From assembly GCF_003151255.1 (NCBI RefSeq), contig NZ_CP029481.1, positions 558,001 to 622,000 on the forward strand: a DNA stretch of 64,000 nt, written 5' to 3'. The DNA is from Microvirga sp. 17 mud 1-3. Its GTDB lineage: Bacteria; Pseudomonadota; Alphaproteobacteria; Rhizobiales; Beijerinckiaceae. Shown here piece by piece: positions 37,774-48,062 of the stretch; the stretch's first letter is position 1, and each line of letters opens with the position of its first letter. A model generated the notes under the pieces. That model saw nothing but the letters and a program-made list of their open reading frames with translations. It had not been told where the DNA came from and did not search any database. The translations under genes and the position numbers were made by a program.

Positions 37774-37812
37774 ATCTTGTCGGCCACTTAAGGGCCGATT
37801 ATCGAGGGAGGC

Positions 37813-38595
37813 ATGAGCATCCGCATCGCCTCCCTCCAGCGCTATCCCGTCAAGGGACTTTCCCCCGAACGGCTGTCTTCCGCGGCCCTGACCCGGGGCA
37901 GCTACTTTCCGGGCGATCGGCTCTTCGCCATCGAGAACGGTCCGTCGGGTTTCGACCCTGATGATCCGCAGCATCAGCCGAAGATCAAGTTTCTGATGCT
38001 CATGCGCAACGAGTGCCTGGCACGCCTGAAGACCCGGTATCTCGATACGATCACGACCCTCTTCATTGAGGACGGTGGGCGTGAGGTCGCGCGGGGCGAT
38101 CTCTCGAACCAGCAGGGGCGCCTCGCCATCGAGGCCTTCTTCCGCCGCTTCATGCCGGCGGAGCTGCGCGGTCCGCCCAAAGTACTTTCGGCTCCGGATG
38201 GCTTCCGCTTCACGGATTCCCGGCGCGGCTTCGTCTCTCTCATTAACCTCGCCAGCGTTAGGGATCTGGAAGGGGTCGTGGGCGCGCCCGTCGATCCCTT
38301 GCGCTTTCGCGGCAATCTTCATCTGGAGGGGCTTGCCCCCTGGGCCGAGCTCGATCTCGTGGGCCAGGTTCTGACAGCGCCGTCGGGGCTTCGCCTGAAG
38401 GTGACGAAGCGGATCGAGCGTTGCGCCGCCACTAACGTGGACCCGGAGACCGGGATCCGCGACCTGCAGATCCCCAAGAGCCTCATGGCGGCCTACGGGC
38501 ATGTCGATTGCGGCGTCTACGCGGAGGTCCTGTCGGACGGCGTCATCGCCGAGGACGACAGCCTCGTGCCCGAGCAGGCGACGCTCGCGCTCTGA
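37813..38595 (+). CDS. MOSC domain-containing protein
   Basis: A 260-residue protein with the MOSC N-terminal beta-barrel (about 1-100: SLQRYPVKGLSPERL, SYFPGDRLFAIENG) and a MOSC domain (about 110-250: RFRGNLHLEG, KRIERCAATNVDPETG with the conserved Cys). Such proteins (YcbX, YiiM and mARC relatives) use molybdenum cofactor to reduce N-hydroxylated compounds or handle sulfur. The substrate here is unknown. Confidence 0.88.
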   Translation: MSIRIASLQRYPVKGLSPERLSSAALTRGSYFPGDRLFAIENGPSGFDPDDPQHQPKIKFLMLMRNECLARLKTRYLDTITTLFIEDGGREVARGDLSNQQGRLAIEAFFRRFMPAELRGPPKVLSAPDGFRFTDSRRGFVSLINLASVRDLEGVVGAPVDPLRFRGNLHLEGLAPWAELDLVGQVLTAPSGLRLKVTKRIERCAATNVDPETGIRDLQIPKSLMAAYGHVDCGVYAEVLSDGVIAEDDSLVPEQATLAL

Positions 38596-38641
38596 AGCGT
38601 CCTTCATAGATCAGACCACCAGACACAGCGCCGGACATGAA

Positions 38642-38668
38642 AAAGGGAGAGCCTGAGGCTCTCCCTTT
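38642..38668. terminator. Bidirectional terminator between MOSC and DUF4167 genes
   Basis: AAAGGGAGAGCC and GGCTCTCCCTTT form a perfect 12-bp stem around TGA, with A/T tracts on both sides, between two convergent genes. Confidence 0.8.
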
Positions 38669-38694
38669 CGATTCTCGTTCCCGGATCCGGGGCC

Positions 38695-39630
38695 TTACTC
38701 GGCGGCCGGAGTCTCGAAGCTCGGAGCCGTCTCGGCTGCCGCTTCCTCAGTGGTGCGGCGGGTCGTGGTGCGCCGGGTGCGGCGGCGGGGACGGGCGTCC
38801 TCGTCGTTGGCGGCTTCCTGCGGCGCCGGTACGGCACTCGCTTCAGGCGCCTCGACAACCGGCGGTGCACTGCGGACCGGGTTGGTCAGGAAGGCCGGGA
38901 GGCCTCCCGAATCCTGAGCCTCGGCAGCTTCCTCACGCTGGCGGTCGCGGCGGTAGGGCGCGCGTCCATTGCGTTCCGGGCGCTCGGCCCGCTCCGGACG
39001 TTCTGTCCGCTCCGGGCGTTCCGTCCGTTCCTGGCGCTCTGCGCGCTCCGGCCGGTCGAACTCGAGCCGGGGCTGCTCGTCCCGGGCGAAATCCTGGCGG
39101 GGCCCACGATCGCGCTGGAAACGCTCGCGCCGTTCGCCGCGATCCTGACGGTCGCCACGGTCCTGGCGCTCTCCACGCTCGCCCCGGTTCTGGCGCTCTT
39201 CGCGGTCGAAGCGGGAGGGGCGTTCACGATCGCCGTCCTGGCGCGACTCGAAGGGCTGCGGCTGGGAGCCGAGATCCCCGTCCTCGCCATTGGCGTAGGG
39301 CTGGCGGTCATTGGCCGTGAAGCCCTCGTCCTCGCCATCCTCGTCATAGGGACGCTGCTGATAGCCGTACTGCTCGCGCAGCTGCTCCTGGGCGGCTGCG
39401 ATGATGCGGAAATAGTGCTCCGCATGCTGGAAGTAGTTCTCGGCCGCCACCGGGTCGCCGCTCGCAGTCGCGTCGCGGGCCAGCTGGCTGTATTTCTCGG
39501 CGATATGCTGCGCGGTGCCGCGGATTTTCACGTCCGGACCGTTCGATTCATAGCTCCGGGTCAGGGGATTGGGCCCCTTGTTGCCGTTGCGGTTACGACC
39601 GCGCATGCGCCTGTTCTGTCCTGGTCTCAT
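38695..39630 (-). CDS. DUF4167 protein with long Arg/Glu-rich disordered tail
   Basis: A 311-residue protein. The N-terminal 85 residues are the alphaproteobacterial DUF4167 domain: a basic start MRPGQNRRMRGRNRNGNKGP, SYESNGPDVKIRGTAQHIAE, then NYFQHAEHYFRIIAAAQE. The remaining two thirds are low-complexity, dominated by Arg, Glu, Asp and Gln with short repeats such as RTERPERAERPER. This looks like an RNA- or nucleic-acid-binding disordered region, which is inference. It follows prmC in a conserved rhizobial gene order. A bidirectional terminator closes it. Confidence 0.85.
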   Translation of the reverse strand: MRPGQNRRMRGRNRNGNKGPNPLTRSYESNGPDVKIRGTAQHIAEKYSQLARDATASGDPVAAENYFQHAEHYFRIIAAAQEQLREQYGYQQRPYDEDGEDEGFTANDRQPYANGEDGDLGSQPQPFESRQDGDRERPSRFDREERQNRGERGERQDRGDRQDRGERRERFQRDRGPRQDFARDEQPRLEFDRPERAERQERTERPERTERPERAERPERNGRAPYRRDRQREEAAEAQDSGGLPAFLTNPVRSAPPVVEAPEASAVPAPQEAANDEDARPRRRTRRTTTRRTTEEAAAETAPSFETPAAE

Positions 39631-39936
39631 TCTGGTCTACGACCCTCGCTGGTTCTTCAAGCCCACGCGATGCAAGCCTATCTCTCACCGAACGGGCTCA
39701 AGCCCACCGTTCGCGTGGAAACCGTCTGTCGTTAAGCCATAGCTTTCAAAGCCTTGGCCATCCTTCAGTGTCGGGTTCAAGTGATCGCGCCTGGCTGTTC
39801 AAATTGCCCCTGCCTGCGCGATTGATATCGTTTGGTCTCCGGCATTCGCCCGTTGGGGTTTCACCGATTTATGTCGACCGAGGACGATCTCTGAACCCGA
39901 ATCTAGCGGGTTCCGCCCCGTCCAACAAGCGATATT
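39631..39936. other. Intergenic region between prmC and DUF4167 genes
   Basis: A 306-base gap with noticeably lower G+C than its neighbours. No convincing ORF, tRNA or repeat is seen. The DUF4167 promoter should lie here. Confidence 0.4.
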
Positions 39937-40866
39937 TCAGTCTTTATCCCCTGCCGGAACGGAAAACGTCCTCCCATGGGATCGTGTCCGTTTCAGGGCA
40001 ATGCAGCGGGTGTTACCTGATAGATCGTGCGCCAGGCGCAAAGTTTCAAGGCCAGAGGCCGCGGCCAGATGGCTGACTGACTCCCCCTGATCGTAGCCGA
40101 TCTCGAACACCATCAGGCCATCCGGCGCGAGAAGGCGGTCTGCCTCGCCGAGCAGGACACGGTAGGGTTCGAGACCATCCGGGCCACCGTCGAGGGCAAG
40201 GCGTGGATCGTGCTCCCGTACCTCCCGATCGAGGGTTCCGACCACCTCCGAGGCGATATAGGGCGGGTTCGACACCACGAGCTCGAAAGGGCCCTTGAGG
40301 CAGTCGGCCCAGTTCCCGACGACGAAAGAGGCCCGGTCTCCGACGCCGTTCGCTCGGGCATTCTCCCGCGCCATCCGGGCCGCTCCTTCGGCAAGATCGA
40401 CACCGATGCCCCAGGCCCGAGGCAGCTCGTGAAGGAGAGCCGTCAGGATCGCGCCTGAGCCCGTCCCGAAATCGACGATCCGGAGGGGCGCCTGCCGGTC
40501 CGGCAGTAGCGCAAGGGCGGTCTCGATGACCGTCTCAGTGTCCGGGCGCGGCACTAGGGTGTCGGCGGACAGGCGGAAGGGCATGCCCCAGAATTCCCGC
40601 TCGCCGAGGATCCGCGCCACGGGCTCACGGGCGAGGCGGCGGCGGGCGAAGTCTGCCAGGATTTCGGCCTCCCGCTCGGTCAGGAGCGCCTCGGGCCGCA
40701 TCACCAGCTCCGCCGGAGAGATACCGAGAGCCGCGAGAAGCAGCAGGCGGGCATCGAGGGCCGGATTCTCGATCCCGCCCTCGGCCAGGCTGTGCCTGAG
40801 CCGGGCAAGCGCTTGGGCGCGGGTGATGGAGGCCGGATCAGGCGGGGAGGTCGAATCTCTGCTCAT
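39937..40866 (-). CDS. prmC: Release factor glutamine methyltransferase PrmC
   Basis: Methylates the Gln of the GGQ motif in release factors RF1 and RF2. The 309-residue protein has a helical N-terminal domain, the SAM-binding motif VDFGTGSGAILTALL (about 125-139) and the catalytic NPPY motif VVSNPPYIAS (about 199). A second Gly-rich segment and GYDQGESV follow. It lies directly downstream of prfA, its substrate gene, separated only by a 148-bp repeat. The last 15 residues (RSHGRTFSVPAGDKD) extend past the usual end. Confidence 0.92.
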   Translation of the reverse strand: MSRDSTSPPDPASITRAQALARLRHSLAEGGIENPALDARLLLLAALGISPAELVMRPEALLTEREAEILADFARRRLAREPVARILGEREFWGMPFRLSADTLVPRPDTETVIETALALLPDRQAPLRIVDFGTGSGAILTALLHELPRAWGIGVDLAEGAARMARENARANGVGDRASFVVGNWADCLKGPFELVVSNPPYIASEVVGTLDREVREHDPRLALDGGPDGLEPYRVLLGEADRLLAPDGLMVFEIGYDQGESVSHLAAASGLETLRLAHDLSGNTRCIALKRTRSHGRTFSVPAGDKD

Positions 40867-40978
40867 CGCTTTGGGCCGTCATCCCTTCCCTGATTATCTT
40901 CGGGGTACGCTGCCGGAGGCATCTACAGGGGGGTTACGCCCGCTCCGGCGAGAGTGCAAACCGTTGCGTATCCTGCCC

Positions 40979-41126
40979 CGTCATTCCGGGGCCGCGTAAG
41001 CGGAGCCCGGGACCCATAACCACCAGCGTCTCAGAATAGAGAACCAGGAGAGCCGCTGCGTCCTATTCGTGAAGCTCAGCGGTTATGGGTTCCGGGCCTG
41101 GTCCTCCGGACCATCCCGGAATGACG
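40979..41126 (+). repeat. Palindromic intergenic repeat, copy 3 of 3 (~148 bp)
   Basis: The ends CGTCATTCCGGGG and CCCGGAATGACG are inverted. The interior (CCACCAGCGTCTCAGAA, CAGCGGTTATGGGTTCCGGG) matches copy 1 in the same orientation. It lies between prfA and prmC, 16 bases after the prfA stop, so it is probably transcribed with the operon and could fold in the message. Confidence 0.85.
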
Positions 41127-41142
41127 TTGGGAAAAAGGCTCG

Positions 41143-42225
41143 TCAGGCCGCCTCGTCCTGGGCGGCGAGTTGGGCCGCCTGGTGCTCGGTCACCAGGGCG
41201 TCGATCAGCTCGTCCAGGGCATTGCCGGCCAGGATCTCCTCAAGCCGGTAGAGCGTGAGGTTGATGCGGTGGTCGGTCACGCGCCCCTGCGGAAAGTTGT
41301 AGGTGCGGATGCGCTCCGAGCGGTCGCCGGAACCCACCTGGGACTTGCGGTCGGCCGCGCGGGCCGCGTCCTTGGCGGTGCGCTCGGCGTCATAGAGCCG
41401 GGCCTTGAGCAGGGCGAGCGCCCGGGCTCGGTTCTTGTGCTGGGAGCGCTCGTCCTGCACGAAAACCACGGTGCCCGTGGGGATATGGGTGATGCGGATG
41501 GCCGATTCTGTCTTGTTCACGTGCTGGCCGCCGGCACCCTGAGCCCGCATGGTGTCGATCTTCAGGTCAGCCTCGTTGATCGCGATATCCACATCCTCGG
41601 CTTCCGGCAGCACCGCCACGGTGGCCGCGGAGGTATGGATGCGCCCTTGCGTCTCCGTATCGGGCACCCGCTGGACCCGGTGGACGCCGCTCTCGAACTT
41701 GAGCCGGGCGAAGACCCCGCGTCCCTTCACCTCGGCCACGACCTCCTTGTAGCCGCCCGCCGTGCCCTCGCTCTCGGACACGATTTCGACCTTCCAGCCC
41801 TTCAGGTCAGCATAGCGGGTATACATGCGCAGGAGGTCCCCGGCGAAGAGAGCCGCCTCGTCGCCGCCGGTGCCGGCGCGGATTTCGAGGATGGCGCTCT
41901 TCTCGTCCGCCTCGTCCTTGGGCAGCAGCATGAGGCGCAGGCCCTGGGCGGCATTTTCCAGCTCCTCCCGGGCCCGGGGCAGCTCCTCGCCCGCGAGGGC
42001 CCGCATCTCAGGGTCGGAATCCTCCAGCATGGCCTCGAGCCCCGAGAGGTTGTCCTCCATGGAGCGGTAGGTTTTGATCGCCGCCACCACGTCGTCGAGT
42101 TCGGACAATTCGCGCGAGAGCGACACGATGGTCTCGGCATCGGTCGCGGCATTGAGCGTCGCCGTCACGATGTCGTGACGGGCCAGGATGGCGTCCAGGC
42201 GATCAGAGGGAGGCGATATCGACAT
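41143..42225 (-). CDS. prfA: Peptide chain release factor 1
   Basis: Reads UAA and UAG and releases the finished peptide. The 360-residue protein has the catalytic GGQ in [19 protein letters not shown] (about 230-232) and the RF1 stop-codon-recognition region upstream. [17 protein letters not shown] is typical of RF1. ATG 42225 overlaps the ptsP stop by one base (TGATG), which fixes the start. Order ptsP-prfA-prmC is conserved in Rhizobiales. Confidence 0.96.
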   Translation of the reverse strand: MSISPPSDRLDAILARHDIVTATLNAATDAETIVSLSRELSELDDVVAAIKTYRSMEDNLSGLEAMLEDSDPEMRALAGEELPRAREELENAAQGLRLMLLPKDEADEKSAILEIRAGTGGDEAALFAGDLLRMYTRYADLKGWKVEIVSESEGTAGGYKEVVAEVKGRGVFARLKFESGVHRVQRVPDTETQGRIHTSAATVAVLPEAEDVDIAINEADLKIDTMRAQGAGGQHVNKTESAIRITHIPTGTVVFVQDERSQHKNRARALALLKARLYDAERTAKDAARAADRKSQVGSGDRSERIRTYNFPQGRVTDHRINLTLYRLEEILAGNALDELIDALVTEHQAAQLAAQDEAA

Positions 42226-44492
42226 CAGATCGGAATACCATGACTTTCCGCGAATTCGAGAAGCTTGGGCCGCAACGTATCGCCGCCCCCGCAATGCTCC
42301 AGCTCCTCACGGATGAAGGCGCCGAGGCGGCCCGCATCGAGGGCCAGCAGCATGGCCTTCACGGGGCCGATGGCGGCGGGAGACATGGACAGGGACCGGA
42401 AGCCGAGGCCGATCAGGGTCATGGCCTCGAGGGGACGTCCGCCGATCTCGCCGCAGACGGTCAGCTGGCAGTCCGTCGAGGCGGCCTCGTCCACCACCAT
42501 CTTGAGGGCCCGCAGCATGGGCGGGCTCAAGGGGTCGAACCGGTCCGCAACCCGGCGGTTCTCCCGGTCGCTCGCGAAGAGGAACTGCATCAGGTCGTTG
42601 GAGCCGATGGACAGGAAATCGGCGACTGCGCAGATCTCCTTGAGCTGGAACAGTAGGGAGGGCACTTCCAGCATGGCCCCGAGCTTCAGGTCGCTCGGCA
42701 GGGTATAGCCGTGGCGCGACAGATGGGCCTTTTCCCGCTCGACGATCCGCTTCGCCCGGATGAACTCGTCGCAGGTCGCGATCATCGGGAACATGATCTT
42801 CAGGGGATGCCCGCCGGCGGCCTTCAAAAGCGCGCGAATCTGCACCCGCAGCAGGCCCGGCCGGTCGAGCCCGATGCGGATGGCGCGCCAGCCTAAGGCG
42901 GGATTCTCCTCCTCGATGGCGTTCATGTAGGGCAGGATCTTGTCGCCGCCGATATCGAGGGTCCGGAAGGTCACCGGCAGGTCGCCCACCGCCGCCACCA
43001 CGGCGCTGTAGAGGGATTGCTGCTCGGTCGCAGTCGGCATCCGCTCCGCGATCATGAACTGCAGTTCCGTGCGGAACAGGCCGACGCCTTCCGCGCCGGT
43101 CTCGGCCAGGTGCGGCAGGTCCACCAGGAGGCCCGCATTGAGCTGCAGGGTGATCGGGACGCCGTCCGTCGTGACGGCCGGCACGTCGCGGAGCTTGAGA
43201 TACTGCTCCTGCCGGCGGGCACGCAGGCGCGCCTTTTCGGCATAGGCCGCTTCCACGTCCGGAGTAGGACGGATCTGCACCTCGCCGGCCGCCCCGTCCA
43301 CGATGATGGCGTCGCCCTGCTCGGTGAGCGATGTGGCGTTCGCCACCTCACCCACGGCCGGAATTCCGAGCGCCCTCGCCACGATGGCGATGTGGCTGGT
43401 CGGCCCGCCCTCTTCGAGGACGAGGCCGCGCAGGCGCGAGCGGTCGTAATCGAGGAGCGCCGCCGGTCCCATGGAGCGGGCCACGAGGATGGCATTGTCC
43501 GGCAGGGAGCCCCGCTCGGCCACAAGATCCCGCCCCACGAGGCGGTGCAGCAGCCGGTTGGCGAGGTCGTCCAGATCGTGGAGGCGCTCGCGCAGATAGG
43601 GATCCATCTGGCGCTGCATCCGGGCGCGGTTGTCGGACTGCACCCGCTCCACGGCGGCCTCGGCGGTCAGGCCCGAAATCACGGCCTCGCGCATGCGCCG
43701 CAGCCAGCCCTGGTCGTGGGCGAACATGCGGAAGGTTTCCAGCACCTCCCGGTGTTCCCCATGATGAGCCACGTCGCCGCGCTCGATCAGCTCGTCGATG
43801 GAGGTGCGGACCTCCGCGATGGCATGTTCGAGGCGCTGCAGCTCCGCCTCGACATTCTCGGCAATTAGGTTCCTGACCACCACCCGGGGCTCATGGGGCA
43901 CCACGTAGCCGAGGCCGACCCCGTCCGCCAGGGCGGTGCCCTTGGAATGGACCGGCCGGCGCAAGGCGATGCCGGTCTCCACAGGCGCCAGGGCCTGGAG
44001 CTCTCCGGCGGCGATCATCTCGGCCAGGACCATGGCGGTGGTCTGGAGGGCCTCGATCTCCTCCTCGGCGTAGATCCGGTGGGTGCGGTTCTGGACGACC
44101 AGGACCCCGAGGGTGTTGCCGGCCCGCAGGAGCGGCACGCCCAGGAAGGCGTGGTAGATCTCCTCGCCCGTCTCGGGCTTGTACGAGAAGGCCGGGTGGC
44201 TCTGCGCGTCCGACAGGGACAGGGGTTCGGCGGTGGCGGCGATCAGGCCCACGAGGCCCTCGCCGGAGCGCATGGTGGTCCGGTGCACGGCCTCCCGGTT
44301 GAGGCCCTCGGTCGCGAACAGCTCCAGCATGCCGTCGCCGCGCATCACGTAGACGGAGCACACTTCCGCCACCATGTTGGCGGCGATCAGGACGACGATC
44401 TTGTCGAGGCGGTCCTGGGCCCCCACCGGCTCCGCCATGATCTCGCGGAGGCGGCGCAGCAGAAGGCGCGGACCGCCGGGGGCGCTTGGCAT
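42225..44492 (-). CDS. ptsP: PTS EI-Ntr, phosphoenolpyruvate-protein phosphotransferase with GAF domain
   Basis: First enzyme of the nitrogen-related phosphotransferase system, which phosphorylates NPr and EIIA-Ntr and coordinates carbon, nitrogen and potassium status. The 755-residue protein has an N-terminal GAF sensor domain (about 20-165), the EI N-terminal domain, and the phospho-His in [20 protein letters not shown] (about His366). The PEP-binding TIM-barrel domain (about 430-740) has [12 protein letters not shown] and [16 protein letters not shown]. It precedes prfA with one-base overlap. The GAF domain marks it as EI-Ntr rather than sugar EI. Confidence 0.94.
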   Translation of the reverse strand: MPSAPGGPRLLLRRLREIMAEPVGAQDRLDKIVVLIAANMVAEVCSVYVMRGDGMLELFATEGLNREAVHRTTMRSGEGLVGLIAATAEPLSLSDAQSHPAFSYKPETGEEIYHAFLGVPLLRAGNTLGVLVVQNRTHRIYAEEEIEALQTTAMVLAEMIAAGELQALAPVETGIALRRPVHSKGTALADGVGLGYVVPHEPRVVVRNLIAENVEAELQRLEHAIAEVRTSIDELIERGDVAHHGEHREVLETFRMFAHDQGWLRRMREAVISGLTAEAAVERVQSDNRARMQRQMDPYLRERLHDLDDLANRLLHRLVGRDLVAERGSLPDNAILVARSMGPAALLDYDRSRLRGLVLEEGGPTSHIAIVARALGIPAVGEVANATSLTEQGDAIIVDGAAGEVQIRPTPDVEAAYAEKARLRARRQEQYLKLRDVPAVTTDGVPITLQLNAGLLVDLPHLAETGAEGVGLFRTELQFMIAERMPTATEQQSLYSAVVAAVGDLPVTFRTLDIGGDKILPYMNAIEEENPALGWRAIRIGLDRPGLLRVQIRALLKAAGGHPLKIMFPMIATCDEFIRAKRIVEREKAHLSRHGYTLPSDLKLGAMLEVPSLLFQLKEICAVADFLSIGSNDLMQFLFASDRENRRVADRFDPLSPPMLRALKMVVDEAASTDCQLTVCGEIGGRPLEAMTLIGLGFRSLSMSPAAIGPVKAMLLALDAGRLGAFIREELEHCGGGDTLRPKLLEFAESHGIPI

Positions 44493-44581
44493 GAGAATTC
44501 GAATTCCCGTCCTGGTTGGCCGACGGGCGGTGCCGCCGGCTTCTTATGGTAAGTGTCGCAGCCTCATGGACTGGCCGTCAA

Positions 44582-45820
44582 TCAGGCTTGATCAAGGCCG
44601 TATAGCGAGTGGAGCGTGCGCACCGCAAGCTCCGTGTAGGCGGAGTCGATGAGAACCGAGAACTTGATCTCCGAGGTCGTGATGGCCCGGATGTTGATGC
44701 CCTTGTCGGCCAAGGCCTTGAAGGCCCGGGCAGCCACGCCCGCGTGGCTGCGCATGCCGACCCCGATGGCCGAGACCTTCACGACGTCCGTGGCACCCTG
44801 GAGGTTCTTGAACGCGATCTCTTCCTTGTGCTGGTTCAGCACCGAGCAGGCGCGCTCGTAATCGGCGGCCGGGACCGTGAAGGTGATGTCCGTGGTGGTC
44901 GTGTCGTCGGACACCACCTGGATGATCATATCCACGTTGATGTTGGCCTCGGCCAGAGGCACGAAGATGGAGGCCGCGATGCCCGGTTTGTCCGCGACAT
45001 TCCGCAGCGTGATCTGGGCTTCGTCACGCGAATAGGCAATGCCCGTGACTACCTGCTGTTCCATGATGTCTTCCTCGTCGCAGATGAGGGTGCCGAGCTT
45101 CGGGTCGGCGGGATCGTCGAAACTGGAGCGGACATAGGTGGGGACCCGGTGCATCATGGCGAGCTCGACCGAGCGCACCTGGAGCACCTTGGCGCCCAGC
45201 GACGCCATTTCCAGCATTTCCTCGTAGGACACCTTGTCCAGGCGGCGCGCCTTGGGGACGATCCGCGGGTCGGTGGTGTAGACGCCGTCCACGTCCGTGT
45301 AGATGTCGCAGCGTTCCGCCTGGATCGCGGCCGCGAGGGCCACGGCGCTCGTATCGGAGCCGCCCCGCCCGAGGGTGGTGATGCGCTGAGTCGGCTGATG
45401 CAGGCCCTGGAACCCGGAAACCACGGCGACTTCCCGGTCCCGGCCGAAGGCCTGGAGGATTCCGGTCCCGTCGATGGCGGCGATTCGCGCCGAGCCATGG
45501 GCGTCCGAGGTCATGATCGGGATCTGCCAGCCCTGCCAGGAGCGGGCCTTCAGGCCCATTTCCTGCAGCGCGATGGCCAGAAGGCCCGAGGTCACCTGCT
45601 CGCCGGAGGCGACGACCGCGTCGTATTCGCGGGAATCGTAGAACGCGGAAGCGTCCTTGACCCAGCCCACGAGCTCGTTGGTCTTGCCCGACATGGCCGA
45701 GACCACGACGGCCACGTCATAGCCGGCCTCGACCTCGCGTTTGACGTGCCGCGCCACGTTGCGGATGCGTTCAACATTGGCGACGGACGTGCCGCCGAAC
45801 TTCATGACGAGACGAGGCAT
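44582..45820 (-). CDS. lysC: Aspartate kinase
   Basis: First step from aspartate to lysine, threonine and methionine. The 412-residue protein begins MPRLVMKFGGTSVANVERIRN. The kinase domain (about 1-240) includes LGRGGSDTSAVALAAAI and VDGVYTTDPRIVP. Two ACT domains follow (about 265-410), where lysine or threonine usually inhibit. ATG 45829 three codons upstream is an alternative start. It diverges from ubiG. Confidence 0.95.
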   Translation of the reverse strand: MPRLVMKFGGTSVANVERIRNVARHVKREVEAGYDVAVVVSAMSGKTNELVGWVKDASAFYDSREYDAVVASGEQVTSGLLAIALQEMGLKARSWQGWQIPIMTSDAHGSARIAAIDGTGILQAFGRDREVAVVSGFQGLHQPTQRITTLGRGGSDTSAVALAAAIQAERCDIYTDVDGVYTTDPRIVPKARRLDKVSYEEMLEMASLGAKVLQVRSVELAMMHRVPTYVRSSFDDPADPKLGTLICDEEDIMEQQVVTGIAYSRDEAQITLRNVADKPGIAASIFVPLAEANINVDMIIQVVSDDTTTTDITFTVPAADYERACSVLNQHKEEIAFKNLQGATDVVKVSAIGVGMRSHAGVAARAFKALADKGINIRAITTSEIKFSVLIDSAYTELAVRTLHSLYGLDQA

Positions 45821-45954
45821 GGGATTCATGAGGCCGAGCAGGAGGAGGAACGTGCCTCTCCGCCGGGAGCGGAAGGCGCCCATACATGACTGTGGGGTAG
45901 CGCCCTGTCAACGCACCGTTTTGCGATCCTCCCCCTTGCGGGAGAGGGGGAGGG

Positions 45955-45994
45955 GGCTTAGCGGAGGGGGCTTGGCGGAGAAGGCTTGGCGGAG
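45955..45994 (+). repeat. Three tandem 14-base repeats between lysC and ubiG
   Basis: GGCTTAGCGGAG (45955), GGCTTGGCGGAG (45969) and GGCTTGGCGGAG (45983) repeat with a 14-base period. Just upstream (about 45928-45953) is an imperfect CCTCCCCC/GGGGGAGG hairpin. The whole lies in the divergent promoter region. Confidence 0.6.
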
Positions 45995-46084
45995 GTCGCA
46001 AAGCCGGAAGGCCTCGGCTATCGTCGATGCGCCTCTCCGTTTCCCTCCGGGGAGGCGAGGGCCGGGAGGGAGCACAGGAGTTTC

Positions 46085-46831
46085 ATGATGCCTGATGGCG
46101 CCAGCACCACCATCGACCCGGCCGAGGTCGCCCGCTTCGAGAAGATCGCCGCGACCTGGTGGGACCCCAAGGGGCCCATGAAGGTCCTGCATCGCTTCAA
46201 TCCGGTCCGCCTGGCCTATATCCGGGACGAGGCCTGCCGCCGGTTCGGCCGCGACCCGCGCTCCGCCCGGTCCCTGGAGGGCCTGAGCATCCTGGATGTG
46301 GGCTGCGGCGGTGGCGTGCTCTCCGAGCCCCTGGCCCGGCTCGGGGCCCGGGTGACGGGCCTCGACCCCGCGCCCACCAACGTGTCGGTGGCCCGGCTCC
46401 ATGCGGAGCGGGCGGGGCTTGCCGTCGATTATCGTAACGAGACGGTCGAGGCGGTGGCAGCCCGTGGCGAGACCTTCGACCTGGTGCTCGCCATGGAGGT
46501 GGTGGAGCACGTGGCGGACGTGCAGGCCTTCGTGTCAGCCTGCGGGCAGGCCGTGAAGCCGGGCGGGGCCCTGGTCATGGCGACCCTCAACCGGACCCTG
46601 CGCTCCTTCGCGCTCGCCATCGTGGGCGCCGAATACGTGCTCGGCTGGCTGCCCAAGGGCACCCACGAATGGGACCGGTTCGTGACCCCGCAGGAGCTGG
46701 AGGACGCTCTCGGCGGAGCGGGCTTCGCGGTCGAGGACCTGACGGGCGTGGCCTATAACCCGCTCACCGGCGCCTGGTCCCTCTCGTCCGACACGGCCGT
46801 CAACTACATGCTCATCGCGGCCCGCCGCTGA
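46085..46831 (+). CDS. ubiG: Ubiquinone biosynthesis O-methyltransferase UbiG
   Basis: Performs both O-methylations of ubiquinone synthesis. The 248-residue protein has the family N-terminus [22 protein letters not shown]-binding [16 protein letters not shown] (about 70-85) and [12 protein letters not shown]-terminal [16 protein letters not shown] is typical of UbiG. A ribosome site (AGGAG at 46076) precedes tandem ATGs at 46085 and 46088. Its end overlaps the convergent nhaA by 28 bases. Confidence 0.95.
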   Translation: MMPDGASTTIDPAEVARFEKIAATWWDPKGPMKVLHRFNPVRLAYIRDEACRRFGRDPRSARSLEGLSILDVGCGGGVLSEPLARLGARVTGLDPAPTNVSVARLHAERAGLAVDYRNETVEAVAARGETFDLVLAMEVVEHVADVQAFVSACGQAVKPGGALVMATLNRTLRSFALAIVGAEYVLGWLPKGTHEWDRFVTPQELEDALGGAGFAVEDLTGVAYNPLTGAWSLSSDTAVNYMLIAARR

Positions 46832-48009
46832 GGCGCTACCCTCGGCGCGAAGCGCAGGATCAGGAAGCCTGCGATCGCCGACAGGAAGGACCCGGCGAGC
46901 ACGCCGATCTTGGCGGAATCGACCAGATCGGCCCTGTCCCCGAACGCGAGGGCGTCGATGAAGAGGCTCATGGTGAAGCCGATCCCGCACAGGAGCGCGA
47001 CCCCGTAGCATTGCAGGCGGGAGGCGCCGGCCGGCATATCCGCGAGGCCCAGGCGCACGGCGAGCCACACGGAGCCGTAGACGCCCACCTGCTTGCCGAC
47101 GAACAGGCCCAGGGCCACTCCGAGCGGCAGGGATGCCACGAGGGACGACAGGGACAGGCCAGCGAAGGACAGGCCCGCATTGGCAAGGCCAAAGATCGGG
47201 ATGATCCCGTAGGCGACCCAGGGCTGAAGCCAATGTTCCAGCCGGTGCAGGGGCGAATCCTCGGCCCGCGTCTTCTTGGGCTCGGGCTGGAGCGGAATGG
47301 TCAATGCGAGGGCGACGCCCGCGAGGGTCGCGTGGACGCCCGATTTCAGAACGAAGAACCAGAGCAGGGCGCCGACGGCCAGATAGGGCACAAGGGACGT
47401 GGTCCCGAACCGGTTGAGAAGAACAAGGACCACGAGGCACAGCGCGGCGAGGCCGAGCATCGGCAGCGCAAGTCCGCTCGTGTAGAACAGCGCGATGATC
47501 ACGATGGCGCCGAGATCGTCCAGGATGGCGAGTGCCGTCAGGAAGATCTTCAACGAGGCCGGGACCCGCGGCCCTAGAAGGGTCAGCACGCCGAGTGCGA
47601 AGGCGATGTCCGTGGCGGCCGGGATCGCCCAGCCGGCCCTCAACGCCGGATCGCTCCAAGTTACGGCCGTGTAGACCAGGGCCGGCACCGCCATGCCGCC
47701 GAGGGCCGCAATCCCGGGCAGCACCCGGCGCGGCCAGGTGGAGAGCTGCCCGTCAAGGAATTCGCGCTTGATCTCGAGGCCGACGAGCAGGAAGAACACG
47801 GCCATGAGGCCGTCATTGATCCAGTGCAGGACGCTCAGGCCGAGGACATAGGTCTTGAGGATGCCGAAATAGGCTTCGCTCAAGGGAGAATTGGCGATCG
47901 CGAGGGCCGCTACCGTCACGCCCATCAGGAGGATGCCGCCCGACGCCTCGCTGTCGAAGAATCTCCGCATCAGCGAGACACGCCGCTTCACCTCTCGTTG
48001 ACCGTCCAT
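46804..48009 (-). CDS. nhaA: Na+/H+ antiporter NhaA
   Basis: Exports sodium in exchange for protons, for pH and salt balance. The 401-residue protein has about twelve membrane segments and the NhaA hallmark [21 protein letters not shown], which holds the unwound helix IV. A helix with the ion-binding [15 protein letters not shown]sp pair follows. ATG 48009 is preferred to 48015 because the AGGAG ribosome site would touch the earlier codon. The 3' overlap with ubiG is 28 bases. Confidence 0.94.
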   Translation of the reverse strand: MDGQREVKRRVSLMRRFFDSEASGGILLMGVTVAALAIANSPLSEAYFGILKTYVLGLSVLHWINDGLMAVFFLLVGLEIKREFLDGQLSTWPRRVLPGIAALGGMAVPALVYTAVTWSDPALRAGWAIPAATDIAFALGVLTLLGPRVPASLKIFLTALAILDDLGAIVIIALFYTSGLALPMLGLAALCLVVLVLLNRFGTTSLVPYLAVGALLWFFVLKSGVHATLAGVALALTIPLQPEPKKTRAEDSPLHRLEHWLQPWVAYGIIPIFGLANAGLSFAGLSLSSLVASLPLGVALGLFVGKQVGVYGSVWLAVRLGLADMPAGASRLQCYGVALLCGIGFTMSLFIDALAFGDRADLVDSAKIGVLAGSFLSAIAGFLILRFAPRVAPQRRAAMSM

Positions 48010-48062
48010 CCGCATCTCCTGTTCGGGTCCCTCCTAGGGTGAAGGGCCCGGGAGGGGAACCC

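Noticed and set aside
39768..40076. A 102-codon open frame in the gap before prmC
   Set aside because: It overlaps the 3' end of prmC, has no ribosome site and no family resemblance, so it is treated as chance.
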